From contig CAJJDP010000150.1 of assembly GCA_905182995.1 (NCBI GenBank), positions 1 through 64,000 on the forward strand: 64,000 nt of DNA, written 5' to 3'. The notes below the pieces were generated by a model. The model searched no databases, was not told the DNA's origin, and saw only the letters and a program-made list of their open reading frames with translations. Positions 13,725 through 27,839 of the stretch are shown here, piece by piece. Made by a program: the position numbers and the translations under genes. This DNA is from Paramecium octaurelia (taxonomy: Eukaryota > Ciliophora > Oligohymenophorea > Peniculida > Parameciidae). The first letter of the stretch is position 1. The number at the start of each line of letters is the position of its first letter.

Positions 13725-14366
13725 ATGAGAACTCAACCTAATAAATTAGAGAAAATTCTTAAGAATATTTAAAGTTAAAAAATTTTCAATCATTATGTTA
13801 ACAATAAGTACAAAAATTTTGATGAAACATTTTCTTACTTAACAAAAAGAGCTATTAATAAGGAATCCCCATTATCCTGTTTACCTAGTCAGCGTATCCA
13901 TTTATTAAAAGATAACATTTTCAATGAATCAAATAAAAAGGTCCTTTGCTATCAACTTCCAAAAATACAATAGAAGCTAAAGACATTGAATAAAGCAAAT
14001 TTTTCATAAGAGCGAATTTGTTAAACTATTCAAAATTCAGAATTGATTCCAATCACTAGAAGAAAGATTACTGATGGAGAAGAAATGTAATATAAAGATT
14101 AATTAAATATTAAGAAATTGAATGAGTAATTAGGCAATAAGTAAGATCAATCGAATCAGATTAGATGGCGAATTAATAAACATTCATATCCTGAGATATC
14201 TTAATTAAATGACCTTTCGAAGTAGATGGATTTTATATATAAGAAAAATAAAATAAATCCTGTAAAAATAAAGGCTAGTCAAAATTATTACAGTTCGAGA
14301 GACACCAAAAATTCCAATCAATCGATAGAATTTTTAATAAAATTGCTAAAGGAGAGTAGAAAATGA
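13725..14366 (+). CDS. Hypothetical basic protein
   Basis: Intronless frame of 213 residues from ATG (MRTQPNKLEK...) to TGA, rich in Lys, Asn and Gln and using many TAA/TAG Gln codons. No signal peptide, membrane segment or known motif is visible. It ends only 45 bp before the next start on the same strand, normal for this compact genome. Real-gene status rests on the uninterrupted frame and neighbour spacing; function not recognised. Confidence 0.65.
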
Positions 14367-14411
14367 AATTATGTAAATTTCTCTTTATATTAATTAATTT
14401 ACAAAAGTTAA

Positions 14412-15891
14412 ATGATTAGAGACTTGAACTCAACTTCAGAATCTCAAGAAATTTTCGGTTCACTAGCTTTTGAAATCATAGATGTTGATATTTATAATAA
14501 ATTTTAGAAAATACCAAGAAAACCTAGCCAAAAAGAATCTTTAATTAAAAAGTAATCATTTGGAAATAAACAAACAAAAAGATCAATCAGCGCGATAAAT
14601 GTTGACGATGTAATAAATGAGCTATCTTAAATTAGAACAAAATGAAGATTAATCATGGTTAAATGTTAAAAAAATCAAAGGATGATCATCCACTAACAGG
14701 TTAGGAGTAATTGGAATTTAAATTGATTCAAGTGGAAATATCCGATTTCATCATAATTGAGCATTAATAAAATGGCAATGAATACAAAATTTTGGACTAA
14801 AATGATTGGAAGAAAATAATCAAGTAGAAATCATTAATAGGATATATGATGCATGATATACATGTATCATTATTAACTTAAAATCTATTCTTTATTGAGA
14901 GGAGAGATATTTGGTTATTGTTTTGTTAGACCGACCTAATAAAATAAAAAATTCGATAGAAAAATTCCTCATTTTTTCAGTATTCTACCTAAGATAATTA
15001 TTTTTCATCATAAATTGACAAGGATATTCCAAGAGCATTAATGGGAAATAGATTCTTGAATTTAGTAAGCATATTCGTAAACATAGCAAGAAAACCAAAC
15101 TAGTTTAAAAAAGATATTGATGGCTTACGCAAATTATGATCCTGAATTGGGGTATACCTAAGGAATGAATATTATTGCAGCAAATTTACTAATCTGTTAT
15201 GATTTGAAAACAAATGATGAAAAATTTTTAGAAGGTAAACCTAATTAATTATTTTAGATGTTGAAATCATAGATCCATCAAGAGATGAAAATGTGTTTTA
15301 TCTTTTCATATACATAATGGTAGAATTAAATTGGAGATCAGTTTTCATTCCTGGATTTCCGGGATTGATTAAAATGATGAAGGTTTTGGATTTAAAATTT
15401 TAAAATGAATTGCCAAAATTATATGAACACTTTTAAGAGTCTAATGTAGATCTGAATGTGTGTTTCTAATAATAATATCTGTCCTTATTAATGTATGGAA
15501 TTTCTTGGGAAATCAGTAGAATGATTTTTGATTTATTCCTTTTTGAAGGTGAAATGATCATTCACACTTTTCTAATTGGAATGTTAAAGTATTGTTAAGA
15601 TAATCTTCTTAAATTGCGAACTTTTGATGTAATGAAATGATTTAATCTTAGGAAATTACGAAATTCTGCAAAAATGAAATGATACGATAATTTTATGAAT
15701 TATTTTCCATAAAATTTATAGGAAACAAAGACTTTTCAACTATCCTATTAAATTTAGGCTTTATTAAAATTTAGGGTTAAATAGTACCACCTCCTTAACC
15801 TTTGGCTCCTATTAAACAAGTATAAAAAGAAAATAAGTTTGAGATTTGGAAGGGCACCTTCCTTAAGAATTTTTTTCAAAAAAAAAAATGA
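14412..15891 (+). CDS. TBC-domain Rab GTPase-activating protein
   Basis: Predicted 461-residue GTPase activator for Rab proteins in vesicle traffic. The TBC signature is clear: an R-x-x-x-W start element (ERRDIWLLF), then DIPRALMGNRF, then YDPELGYTQGMNIIAANLL, matching the IxxDxxR and YxQGM motifs that carry the catalytic Arg and Gln fingers. Four introns fit (14608-14633, 15065-15086, and one 23-nt intron on either side of the second half of the domain), and only this splicing keeps the TBC frame. The N-terminal 80 residues are low-complexity. A Rab11-like GTPase lies 5 kb away, but no partnership can be inferred from that. Confidence 0.88.
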
Positions 15892-16066
15892 AAAAAAGAT
15901 ATAAGATTCATAATTCATTTATTCAAACACTTCTATCAAATATTTTTATATTTTGAGATTTCTTCATTTTCATAGTAAATTCATTATATATATACAAAAA
16001 GTGATATAAGTAAATATTTAAATTATAATATTTTGCGCTTCAAAAAGTGAAATAATTAATTTAATT

Positions 16067-18215
16067 ATGTCTTTTGAGGTGAAGAAAAGAAAATTGTAAA
16101 CTTAACCTCCGGAAGTGCAAAAGTTATTATTAGGAGATAACATGGATTATAGGAATATAGAAATAGTTTAATCAAATAAACCATTAATTTTGAGTCCTGA
16201 TTTGGGTATAATTGTAGAGAAATTCAATCCTTTGTATGAAATTGCATTTGAGTTTTTAATGTGTGTAGCTGAACCAATAAGCAGATCAGAGTTGATTCAT
16301 GAATATGTGTATAGATTATTTTTAATTAAGATTGACTTAGATGAGTATGTATACAGCCATGGTGCTCTAGTATTCAGCGGATGATATAATTAGGCTATTA
16401 GATCTACTATCAAAAAATAAGGTTCCTTAGAGAATGGAACAATTTATACGACATCATACGAATAATATTGGATAAGCGAAATTCTTTTTGCAAGACAAGA
16501 GTTATTATATAGACATTGGTGAGACAGTTTTAAATTAAATAATGATGAATTTGTAGGATAAGAATAGTTTGCAAGAAGTAATCTAAGAAGAATAGATTAT
16601 TCATAATATTTAAGTGAATCCTTAATTGAAGAATTTTGAGTAATAAATAGAGCTAAAGGAAGCAGATATTGAATAAATGGCAAAGGAGATTGACACATTT
16701 AAAGATTGGTTGGCATAGGATAAAATACAGACTATCAAATTCAAACGATTCAGAATAGTTGGAGATTATTTTGATGTAGCTTAAGCTTTGATTCGTTCAT
16801 CAGTTCCTCTAATTTAAGAATATGATTTTACAAAAGAGCAATAGAAATTAGACATCAATTTGAAACCATCTACTAAACCTAGATTATATTAATTAAGAGC
16901 GGCAAAAAATGTAATAATGGGAGACTATGCAAAATCTGGTCTAATTGTATTACCTTGTGGTGCAGGAAAGACTTTAGTAGGAGTGCTATGTATGAGTTTG
17001 ATAAAGAGTTCGACGGTTATAATTTGTGATTCAAATGTATCTGTTGAATAATGGAAGAGAGAAATCGAGGGTTATACTACTATTGATAATAGAAGAATAA
17101 TACGTGTTACTGGATTCGCAAAAGATAAATGGTAAGGTGAATAACCTATAGTCATTTTAACTACATATTCTTGGTTAATAGCTCAATTTAGAAATAATTC
17201 ATCAAGTACAAAGACTGTTTGGAATCAAATATCAGAAGTTAGTTGGGGGATTTGTATTGTTGATGAAGTACATCGATTACCTGCTGTATAATTTTAAAAT
17301 GTCTTGAAATAAATAAAATGCGCTATTAAGATTGGTTTAACAGCAACACTTTTGAGAGAAGATCAAAAGTTGGATAACTTGTATTTTATGATAGGTCCAA
17401 AGTTATATGAAGAGAATTTAATTGATCTAATGACTTAAGGATTTCTAGCAAAGCCCCATATTATTGAGATCCAATGTGATATGACTCCTATCTTTTTATA
17501 AGAATATCAAACTAAAAATAATATGACTGTTAGATAATTGTTACATACAGGAAATCCTGGAAAATATAAAGCATTACAATTTTTGATAAAAAATCATGAG
17601 ATGTTAGGACATAAGATTATTGTGTTCTGTGATTCATTATTAATACTTAATTATTATGCTCTCTTATTAGGATATCCAGTTATAGATGGGGATTTAAATA
17701 CTGATGAAAAAAATAAAATCTTTAGTATTTTCAAGAATTCGAATGAAATAAAAACAATTTTTGTGTCTAGGGTTGGAGATACTGGGATAGATATTCCATC
17801 TGCTAGTGTAGGAATTGAAATAGGGTATTTGGGAGGATCAAGAAGATAGAAAGTATAACGTTTAGGCAGAGTGATGAGGCCAAAACAAAATACAAATCAT
17901 GAAATTCAAGCATTCTTTTATTCTTTAGCCAGTAAGGATACAACTGAGAGTGAATATTCATACAAAAGATAGAAGTATATCACAGAATAGTTGGGATTAA
18001 ATACTGAATTGATATTGGAAGGTGATTTGCCATATAATAAAAACCCACAGAAATACAAATATATCAAATAAATGAACGAAATGGACTTGTTAGAATAGAT
18101 AATGTTATCATCTAATGACTTAACAAATAAAGTAGTAGACTAAATTGAGGAGGAGGTTCAAGTGGTAACCAACACTTTTTCTTAAGAATTTGGTGGTGTG
18201 TACAAATTTTAGTGA
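16067..18215 (+). CDS. XPB: TFIIH DNA helicase XPB/Rad25
   Basis: 708-residue ATP-dependent 3'-5' DNA helicase/translocase of TFIIH, which opens promoters and acts in nucleotide-excision repair. Visible features: the N-terminal XPB domain ([31 protein letters not shown]), Walker A in PCGAGKT (near residue 290), the DEVH box in [10 protein letters not shown], motif [13 protein letters not shown], and C-terminal motifs V and VI ([23 protein letters not shown]). One 22-nt intron (16349-16370) restores the frame between DEY and YSADD. Slightly shorter than human XPB mainly at the N-terminus. All catalytic motifs are intact. Confidence 0.96.
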
Positions 18216-18240
18216 TTTTTTAAATTTTGTTATATTATTT

Positions 18241-18777
18241 ATGAATTTAAAAATGGACAATATGTCAGAAGAACAGTTAATGTAGGAATATGCAAAGCTA
18301 CCTTTTGAATATTTCGCAGATGAAAGATGGGAATATTATATTAAAGTACATCCTAATATGAGTTAAAGCGTAATAGCGATTTGTTTAGTATATGATTGGC
18401 TGAATTTGTCTTCTTATAAGAGAGATGCTTATGAAATTTCAAGGAGGTCGAAATAGAATGAAATCTTGAATAAGATTCTATTGAAAAAAAAGTAAAGCGC
18501 TCTTAAAAAATTGGGCGTATAATTTCAAATTAACTATTGTTGTTCTTAGTAGATATTCAAATCTAGAGCAGATAAATTGAAAAAGAATTTAGAAGAGCTG
18601 TTTCCTTAAATAAATTGTAATAATTATGCGATTGGTGGTAAATCTGAAGAAATCGCGGTGTATGCAATTTAAGATAAGAAACCATACTTGATTTGGCATA
18701 GTCATGTAGATGAACCTGAAGATATCACATTATTACTTGGAAGACTTGATTAAATATTCTAATAATTTAAATAATGA
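18241..18777 (+). CDS. Hypothetical protein overlapping the next gene
   Basis: Intronless 178-residue frame from ATG (MNLKMDNMSEEQ...) to TGA. The middle is Lys-rich and helical (KKKQSALKKLG) and contains a CC pair; the C-terminal half is acidic with IWHSHVDEPEDI. No family is recognised. It starts 25 bp after the XPB stop, and its own TGA overlaps the ATG of the downstream gene in an ATGA tetranucleotide. Confidence 0.65.
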
Positions 18778-20467
18778 TTGCAGTCGAATAATTATTTACT
18801 AAGCCTATTCAAGAAATTCAACGCGAATAGCAAAATCTCCAGAAAGAAATTACTACTAAGAACAAGGAATTAAAGGATCTCTTCAGCTCCAAATATCACG
18901 AACTCCTTAATTGTGCTGATCTACTTAATGGCATTAGTGATTACACCAAATAGATTATGTAAAATACATTAATATACCTAGAACGATTACAAATAAAACA
19001 TAATAAAACATGATGCAGATCAATGAATCCAATAACAATAATATCAAATAATAATAGCAAGATCTCAAATGCAAATCCTTTACATATTTTATGAAAAAGG
19101 TTAAGTAATCTATGAAAAATGGATATTGTTACAATTCACAGATAGCATTATTGTATGCCTAGAATAAATATTAATTGAATGATTCTGAGCGATTGTATCC
19201 AATTATCCTATTAGAATAAATAGAGTAGGAATGCAATCTCAATAATGTAATTGATACACTCTTGATTCATTAAAATAATCTATCCGCATTCTTTAACAAA
19301 CTTATTGAATATGGAAGTTTGAATTGCAATAATTTTAAAGCTGTAATTGCTAAAATAGATTTAATTCATTCATTTGACCATTACACTTAATTAATACTCC
19401 TAAAATAAAACTATATTTAATTGACTATCGAACAAATATATGACATACTCATTAATAATTAAGTCCCTCTCTTTTAAATAGATCAATCTCAAATCGATAA
19501 ATTCAAACAAAATGTATTATCCTAAACAAAAACTATATAAGTTTAAATTTTAGAGAAACTAATCTAGAATATTGTTTAAAATGGAACATTTAATCATGAG
19601 CTTTATTAATCAATTTAGAAGGAATAAGGACTTATTCCTTAAGAGATGAAAAATCAAACTGTTTAAATTTGGAAGGATTGGTTTGATTCAGCATTGAACA
19701 ATCACTTTTAATAATTATTTTAGATCATTGAGAAAGAATAGATCAAATAAGAAAAGGAATTCTTAGAAATTTATAAAGCTTATTAAAGCAAAATAAAAGA
19801 AATAAAGGACATCACAGATTTGATAGAGAAATTGCCACATGATGAAATTGAATACAAACATTAATAGTGTATATAGGATTGTTAAAAAATGGTTAAGGAA
19901 TACTCATAATTATTAAATAATATATTTGAGTAGAATAAAGATTCCTTTCTCATATGTTTTTATTACAATGTCTTAATCTACTAATGGAATGAATAATTAC
20001 TAAAATACCAACTCGATCTGTATTGCGAATAGAGCAATCAATGGGATTTAAAAGAAATAGACTAACTATTATTTTCAGTTTATTAATTACAAAATTAAGA
20101 AATTAAGAGAGAAACGATCTCTTAAATAATCAAACTCATGTTATAAAAAGTGGACATTTAATTTTCGATTGAATACAGGAACTTGGCTACTGCTATTCAT
20201 CCAGAGAAGGCGTAGGAATATTACTAAAACCTGTTTAAGACTGGAAAGTTCAACAATAAGTCTTTAAAGAGGACTTAATTAAACCTAGAAGGGATAGATT
20301 TATCATTAGAATAACATTTCCATAACTACACAATTATATAGCAACAGAAGTAAACTACAAAAGATTAAATAAATGCTTGGACTTAGAAGGCCTAGGAAGT
20401 TTAACAAAAGTAGCAATAAGAACCGCAGTAATAGACAAGGTTTGGTTTGAATATGTTTTGGAGGTGA
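18774..20467 (+). CDS. COG1/Vps51-like vesicle-tethering subunit (tentative)
   Basis: 556-residue, strongly helical, Gln-rich protein. Its N-terminus (FTKPIQEIQREQQNLQ, then SSKYHELLNCADLL, then NGISDYT) resembles the opening of the COG1/Vps51 group, where a basic helix is followed by Y-x-x-L-x-x-x-A-D. COG complexes tether vesicles at the Golgi, which would fit the adjacent Rab gene. One 23-nt intron (GTAAAATAC...CCTAG, near 18960) is required. The start is the ATG inside the 4-bp overlap with the upstream stop; the next Met comes only after the conserved N-terminal block, so no good alternative start exists. Family assignment is moderate only. Confidence 0.5.
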
Positions 20468-20512
20468 AATATATATATATAGAATGCATATTTTATATTT
20501 ATTATTTTAAAT

Positions 20513-21243
20513 ATGATGGAAGATGAATTCAGTTATTTGTTCAAAATCATTCTGATAGGTATGGTCAATGTACAATGATTAGGTGATTCAGGAGTTGGCA
20601 AGACTAACTTATTCAACAGATTGCAAAATAAGGAATTTTAATATGATACTCGACCAACAATAGGAGTGGAATTCATAAATCGAACAGTGAGATAAGATGG
20701 GAATTTGGTTAAGTGTTAAATATGGGATACAGCAGGATAGGAGAAGTAAGAGAGATTATGTTAAGTGTTAGATTTAGAGCAATCACTAATGCTTATTATA
20801 GAGGCGCGAAGGGAGTGTTCGTTTGTTATGATGTAACAAAATAGGGAACATATGAATCAACATTAAGATGGATGAGTGAAATAAAGTAATTTGGAGATCA
20901 TGATATTGTGATAATGTTGGTAGGCAATAAAATAGATTTGGCAGAATAGAGAGTATGTATATATAATTTATGAAAGATTGTAAGGACTGATGAAGTGTCA
21001 TAATTTTGTGAGTAAAATAAGGTTGGATATATAGAGACATCTGCTTTGAATAACGTAAATGTGGAATTGGCCTTTAATTAGATGGTTACAGGTAATCAAT
21101 CAATTATTATCAATTTAGAGATTTATAAGATTGTGTCTGCTTAGAAACCCATCAGTCAGACTCTATTGGGAATCAATGATGTTTACGTATTGAGGAAAGA
21201 GACACAACCAGAATAAACTAAGTAGAAGAAGCAATGTTGCTGA
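20513..21243 (+). CDS. Rab11-like small GTPase
   Basis: 209-residue Rab GTPase acting in recycling or secretory vesicle traffic. Present are the P-loop GDSGVGKT, switch-I RPTIGVEF, switch-II WDTAGQEKF with RAITNAYYRGA, the guanine-specificity motif GNKIDL, ETSAL, and a C-terminal CC for double prenylation. NAYYRGA, VIMLVGNK and RTDEV are closest to Rab11. Four introns: 20559-20582, 20746-20771, 20953-20976, 21092-21118. The last is 27 nt and contains no in-frame TGA, so its retention would only insert residues. Its stop lies 7 bp from the stop of the convergent kinase gene. Confidence 0.93.
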
Positions 21244-21250
21244 ATAATAA

Positions 21251-23029
21251 TCACTTCTCAATTAATGAATTATAAATAGCTTTCAATTTAGCATAAAAAA
21301 CTTCTTTATTTTGCTCTGTTTGATTGTATAAGTAATTCTAAATTTTGGTTTGAGTGCATTTCTCATAGAATTCTTCTAATTTATAGGAAATAATCATATC
21401 GCTCAAAATCGAAACACCATCTTTATCATAATTGTTTATTAGAACTTTTATGCACTTCAAAAGATATGATTTATAAATCTCGTAAAAATACGGTTTATCA
21501 AAATAATCAGGACGATTTTTTACATTCATTTTATCATCTTTCCTATATTAAAAATATTCTCTCTCTTCTTCAGTGAAATCCAATGTCTAATTATATTCAT
21601 TTACTTCGGTTGATGAGAGTTTCGTTAAATTCAATATTCTTGTTTCTAGACCACTCCCCTACAAACTCTTTCTTACATCCTCAAACAAGTAATAGACTTG
21701 TAATTAGATTCTATCATATATCTATTAATTTTATTAAGTTCCATTCGTCAAATCTTCAAATAGCTTAGAATCTATTGATTCTTAACCTGATTTTGGAGTT
21801 TTGAGAGTAAAAATTTGATTGTAATGATTTAGAATAATGAGAGATCTGAGATGTAATAAATAATTGCATTTTTCAAAGTTTTACCAATTATTCATAAAAT
21901 CCTCATTTACAAACTTCATTTAGTTAAAGTATTTAAACATCTCATTAGCAGTTGAAGCACATTACTTTCCTTTACTTATAATGACATACAAGGTTTCAGT
22001 TAATATTGGACCTGCTTATTACTTGAAATTCATTGATAGAAAATCTTTATTCATTTAATATGACAACTTTATTGGTTTCTTACGATCATTCTTCTATTGC
22101 ATCTATCCCTGTGGTAGAGATTCTAATAATTACTTTATCAATTCATTTTCAAATAGTTAATTCCACCCATATCTTATATTGTGATCCACTCTCAATAATT
22201 TATCCAAGAGATCTTTGCATTAATCAGAGAATGGCAATTGAATTAATGATTAATTGATAATCTCTTATACCATATCTAATTTGGCCTACTTCCTCTTTTC
22301 AGACAAGATCTTTGAAGCTGTCTTATCAGACTAATTTTATGAAACTGTCTTATCAGGCTAAATCATTCTAGCAGACTAGTAGATATCTTTTGAATTGATT
22401 TGCAATCTCTCGTTTTTTAAGATATAATATAAGGTGGCTCCCATAGACCATAGATCGGATTTTTCTTAGAATCCATCTCCTCCAAATTCCATTATTGGAT
22501 CCATATATCCATGAGTACCATACAATTAATTTTTCAAGGTTGGAATTTAATTATCATTGTCAAATATTCGACTTTCTCCAAAATCTATGATCTTAATCAT
22601 ATTATCATCACCCAGCATCAAATTTTCAGGTTTGATATCTCTATGTGAGAAATGCATTTCGACACTATTCAAGTCTTCGATGATGGATTTAAATGCACTT
22701 ACAATTTATGCGAAGATGTTTAGCCTCTCCAATTCTGATAAATGTGGATTTTGATTTAGGTATGAAATTAAATCATTTGAGCAATACTCCAATATAATTA
22801 CTCTGTTTCCTTGCCATTCAAAATTATCTATCAATTTGATGATATTGACATGAGACTTAAGAGTTGTGCAAATATTAACTTCATGTAAATATTATTCTTT
22901 GTTTTTCTTGAAGATTTTCATTGCATACAAGTTTCCATCTTTACTGCATGTGAATATATCTCCATTTACTCCTTGCTTTGGAGGGCATGGTTCTAATTAA
23001 AAGCCATTTGGAAGAGGATTTTGATCCAT
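21251..23029 (-). CDS. ULK/ATG1-like serine/threonine protein kinase
   Basis: Intronless 592-residue protein with an N-terminal kinase domain (about 1-290) and a helical C-terminal region of about 300 residues. Motifs: ATP-binding Lys in YAMKIF, alpha-C Glu in YLHEVNI, hinge ILEYCSNDL, catalytic HRDIKPEN, metal-binding DFG in KIIDFGESR, and DLWSMGATLYYI. The Gly-rich loop is loose and the usual APE is replaced by MDPI. Fold order and C-terminal extension suggest the ULK/ATG1-like group (autophagy initiation or related ciliate kinases); the subfamily is inferred. The catalytic residues argue for an active enzyme. A GATOR1-type gene lies upstream on the same strand. Confidence 0.8.
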
Positions 23030-23152
23030 TTTAAATAGTGTAATATAATACTAAATAAATAAAATCACATTTTTAATTTATCATTCTCTTCATTAATTAA
23101 TTATTTCAATTTCATGAATATTTATTAAATGGTTCTTTAATTTGTGGTCTCC

Positions 23153-26100
23153 TCACTATATAACAAATTTTCTTTAAATAAAATTTCCAGGTTCTATTTG
23201 TAATTGTTAAATTATTACTTTAAAATCAAACTTTAAGAAGAACAGCCCTTTACTATGTACTAATAATTGATTACTATCCGGAATGTCATATCTATCATAA
23301 AAGCAGTCGTATGGAGGATATCTTACTTACTTTTTTACGGATTTCATCTTTTCCTTTGTTGATATCTTGAATTTGTATATACTCTCAAAGGGAAGATGTT
23401 ATTAGAATATACTATCGATATTTCCAGGTATTTGAACTTACTTGAATCCATTGGAACAAATTTCCATAATTTCAATCACTTTAATGATTGGTAAGGCAGT
23501 GCTTGAGATCCACAATAGATTGATATTGTATATACATTTTGGACAATAATTGGCTTAAGAAGTGATACATAATTATTCATATTTCTCATTGTGTAATTAT
23601 GACTTATATTCTGGCAGACTGGTGGTGTACTTTAAATTGAGTTGATGAAATAGATCCTTTTACATTTCTTTATACTTAGAAACATGTTGTATTCGAATGG
23701 CTTCAGAATTAAAACACCTAAGTTGTTATTTCAATTTCTCCATGAATTTGTTGAAATTATCTCTCCATTTCTCATATTATTATTGTCTCTATTTCTTATC
23801 TGCCTGTAAGGATTCATTTGGAATAAAGGCAAGCCCTATTTTCTTGGGTCTCATAAAGCAAATGTTTTCTTCTGTATATTTAGAGGTCTAATCCAAATCA
23901 CTGAAGATACGGATCAATCCTTTTATGTGAGTGTCTATTCCTTCAGAAAACAAGATTTCTCTGCATGTGATAGAATTATTCCCATGCAGATTATATCTAT
24001 ATAATTGGGGGATGATTGCAGAATCATTTTAAATGGAAATGTAGCGATGCTTCTTTGTTTCTGCCTTCAAATTATTCTTATTGTATTCTTCAATTTTGTA
24101 ATTCTGCAATTCGTAATACAGAGTGATGATGTGTCCACCCTTAATGAATTTCATGGGGTAGCTCTTTTATTGATTCTTATAGCACTGTAACTTACTTCCA
24201 TATTCATCTTCAGTTTGTTCTCCAGGTTACACATATTAATAATTCTCAGACAACAGAATTCCCATAACTTAATCCTCAAATTCTTTGATTCCAATATTAT
24301 CTACTACTTGTTGTTCACCACTTGTCTTATATTACTTCTATTCTTCATAGACCATCACTGATTTCAAAGGACATAATGGAACATAGCAGATATTCTTCCA
24401 ATTCTACTCCATTTAGAATAAGTTCTATTCAACTTCTTTGATGTGATTTAACAAATAATTCTTAAATAGTTTATGATAAAAATCCTTCATCTAAAATATA
24501 AATTAATGTGATTTCCATCCCCATTAATACAATTTCCACTTTATTCTATTGTGAGACTTGATCTTCTTCTTCTGGTTGTTCTTAACTATTTTCTTCTCTG
24601 TTTATGGTTATTCTTATTGCTCTGGTTTCTTCTCATAATATGTCGTTGCGAATATATTCACTTATTACCCAGAATCCACTGTCGGATTATAAGGATTAGG
24701 TGCTTCTTCTATTAGCATAGAACCCATCTATTATTATTTTAATTGATGATCTGATTATTTTGGATCCTTTATAGAATTCCTTAATATTTCATCGAATTTT
24801 TGGAGATCTTCCAATTGATTGAATTTTTTTTTTTGTTCTTAATAACTCAATAAGGTGAAATCCACTTAAGAAAATGAGATAAATTTCTGCTTTTTAAAAC
24901 AAAAGGGAAGGAGATCATTTTGATTTTGTCTATCGTATAGCATAAAAAAGGACCTGAGAAATTCATCGTTGTATTTAATTATTTGAATCCAATAAGCATG
25001 TCTCAAATAGGATTACACTTCAGTATCATCGTTTACTTATTTTATTTTATTCCTATCTTAATAATTATATTAGTATTTTTCCTAATTTAGATGAGTGCTG
25101 GTATTCTAAAAATATTTTTATTGTATTTAAGTTAAGGGAGCAATTGGATCACGCTCTATTGGTAGATTGTGTTCTCTCAAATAGAAGATTGGACCTGTAA
25201 TATTGGGAATACGTCCAAAGCAATTCAACATGCACACGATGTTATTATTCAGAGCATTCTTCTTTGCAATTTTATAGGTTTTCAAATCTCCAAAGTAATA
25301 CCCATTACCTGGAGACAGAATCAACAAGAAGTGACCAGAATTCTTTAAAGATCTCGTTGTATGATCTAGCCTAAAGTTCTAGGTTACTAGAGTGATTGCT
25401 TCCAATAGGTTGGAATACTTGGAACTGCTCAATTCTCCTTTGATTGATTAGACCTACTTGAATTCTGGTTTCTTCTTCAGATAATCCTTAACAAAAAGAG
25501 AATGATAATTATTAATTGTTTTCACATTGATCCAAGCGGTCAATTCCTAAATGGTTTGAATTACAGTCTAAGCCAACTAGTCGAATTATCTTAAAGGCTT
25601 TTTCTCTGGAACCTTCTTGTAAATATCTATACAGACATTCCCAAATTGATCCAATTAGGCGTGAGGTGGGTATGTTTATTCTTGATTGGAATTGTTTATC
25701 AATTAATTGTACAACTCATCAACAGTCCTAATTTCAGGGAAGTATATCCTCGCGTAGATTATAATTTCCAGTTTATGGTTAGTCATCAGTGATTGATTAC
25801 GTAAATAGTAGACTTTTAGGAATTTCTGCATGCTTTCTAAGGCAATCTCTCCTATTGCATCATCTTTGAATGTTTCAGAGGATAATTCAATCAGGATTGC
25901 CATCTTGGATTCCAAACTTCTATACACAATATTGGTTTCCTCAGTGATTATTCCTGTATATGCATATTCTTAATTATTGATGTCTCTCATCATCAACTGA
26001 GATATTTAGATCGAAGCTTTAAGAAAATCCCCTGCGTATTGTATGATGACATTCTTTTTTGTGTAGCAAGTAGTTTTGAGCAACTTTTAATTGATTTACA

Positions 26101-26577
26101 CCATATCTCTTCTAGATAGAAAATGCTCCTTTACCAATATCTCAACAAAAGACAATTGATAAGTCTTTTCTTATTCATTCACGATTCTAAAATATGCTTA
26201 AAATCGCATATTTACATCGTAATCTACTTTATATAAATCAGTTATGGTCTTCAATACACTAATCCTCTGATTTTGAGTTTTTACGACATTTGCTTAAGTG
26301 ACTTAAATTATGAATTTGATAGCCTGATCCTTCACACTAATTTCTAGATAGACCGGTTAAGTGGTAAAAAAATCTTCACTTATTTCAATGTCAATTGCAT
26401 CTTTATAATTATTATCGTGTGTTGACACTTAATATGCTTATGTATCCGCAAATTTCATCAATTTCTTGTTGGCTGCTGGTTTGACATCATCATTTGGTTA
26501 TTACTCTTGTGGCTATTGAGGTACGAATTATTTCCATTTCTAGATTTACTTATAAGAATTACATTAGACCTTGCCAT
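23153..26577 (-). CDS. IML1: IML1/DEPDC5-like GATOR1 subunit
   Basis: 1,123-residue protein. GATOR1 is a GTPase-activating complex that restrains TORC1 on lysosomes or vacuoles when amino acids are short. The N-terminal half follows the IML1 pattern: LSFVEILVKEHFLSRRDMV, TGIITEETNIVYRSLESKM, the von-Willebrand-like stretch MAILIELSSETF with LEIIIYARIYFPE, NYHSLFVKDYL, and LLILSPGNGYYF followed by NIVCMLNCFG. The C-terminus ends in a conserved-looking PPYDCFYDRYDIPD segment. Introns: 26540-26562 and 23412-23441 (30 nt, TGA-free in frame). It is shorter than human DEPDC5 (about 1,600), and I could not see a DEP domain. Confidence 0.8.
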
Positions 26578-26721
26578 TTTTATTTAGAAAATTAAATAAC
26601 TCTGTGTAATTCTGAATATTAATTTGAATTTTCTTTTATAAATAGTGTAATATGAAATTTTCTTTTATAAATTTGTTCAATATTCTTAAATATTCTCCAA
26701 TTGATTCAAAAATTAAATTAA

Positions 26722-27812
<1,091 letters not shown>

Positions 27813-27839
27813 TTATTAATATACATAAAAATCAGTTTC

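Noticed and set aside
21583..22754. Several plus-strand frames of 61-74 codons
   Set aside because: Antisense to the intronless ULK-like kinase gene; the kinase motifs prove the minus strand.
23697..24190. Hydrophobic plus-strand frames
   Set aside because: Antisense to the uninterrupted IML1-like coding sequence.
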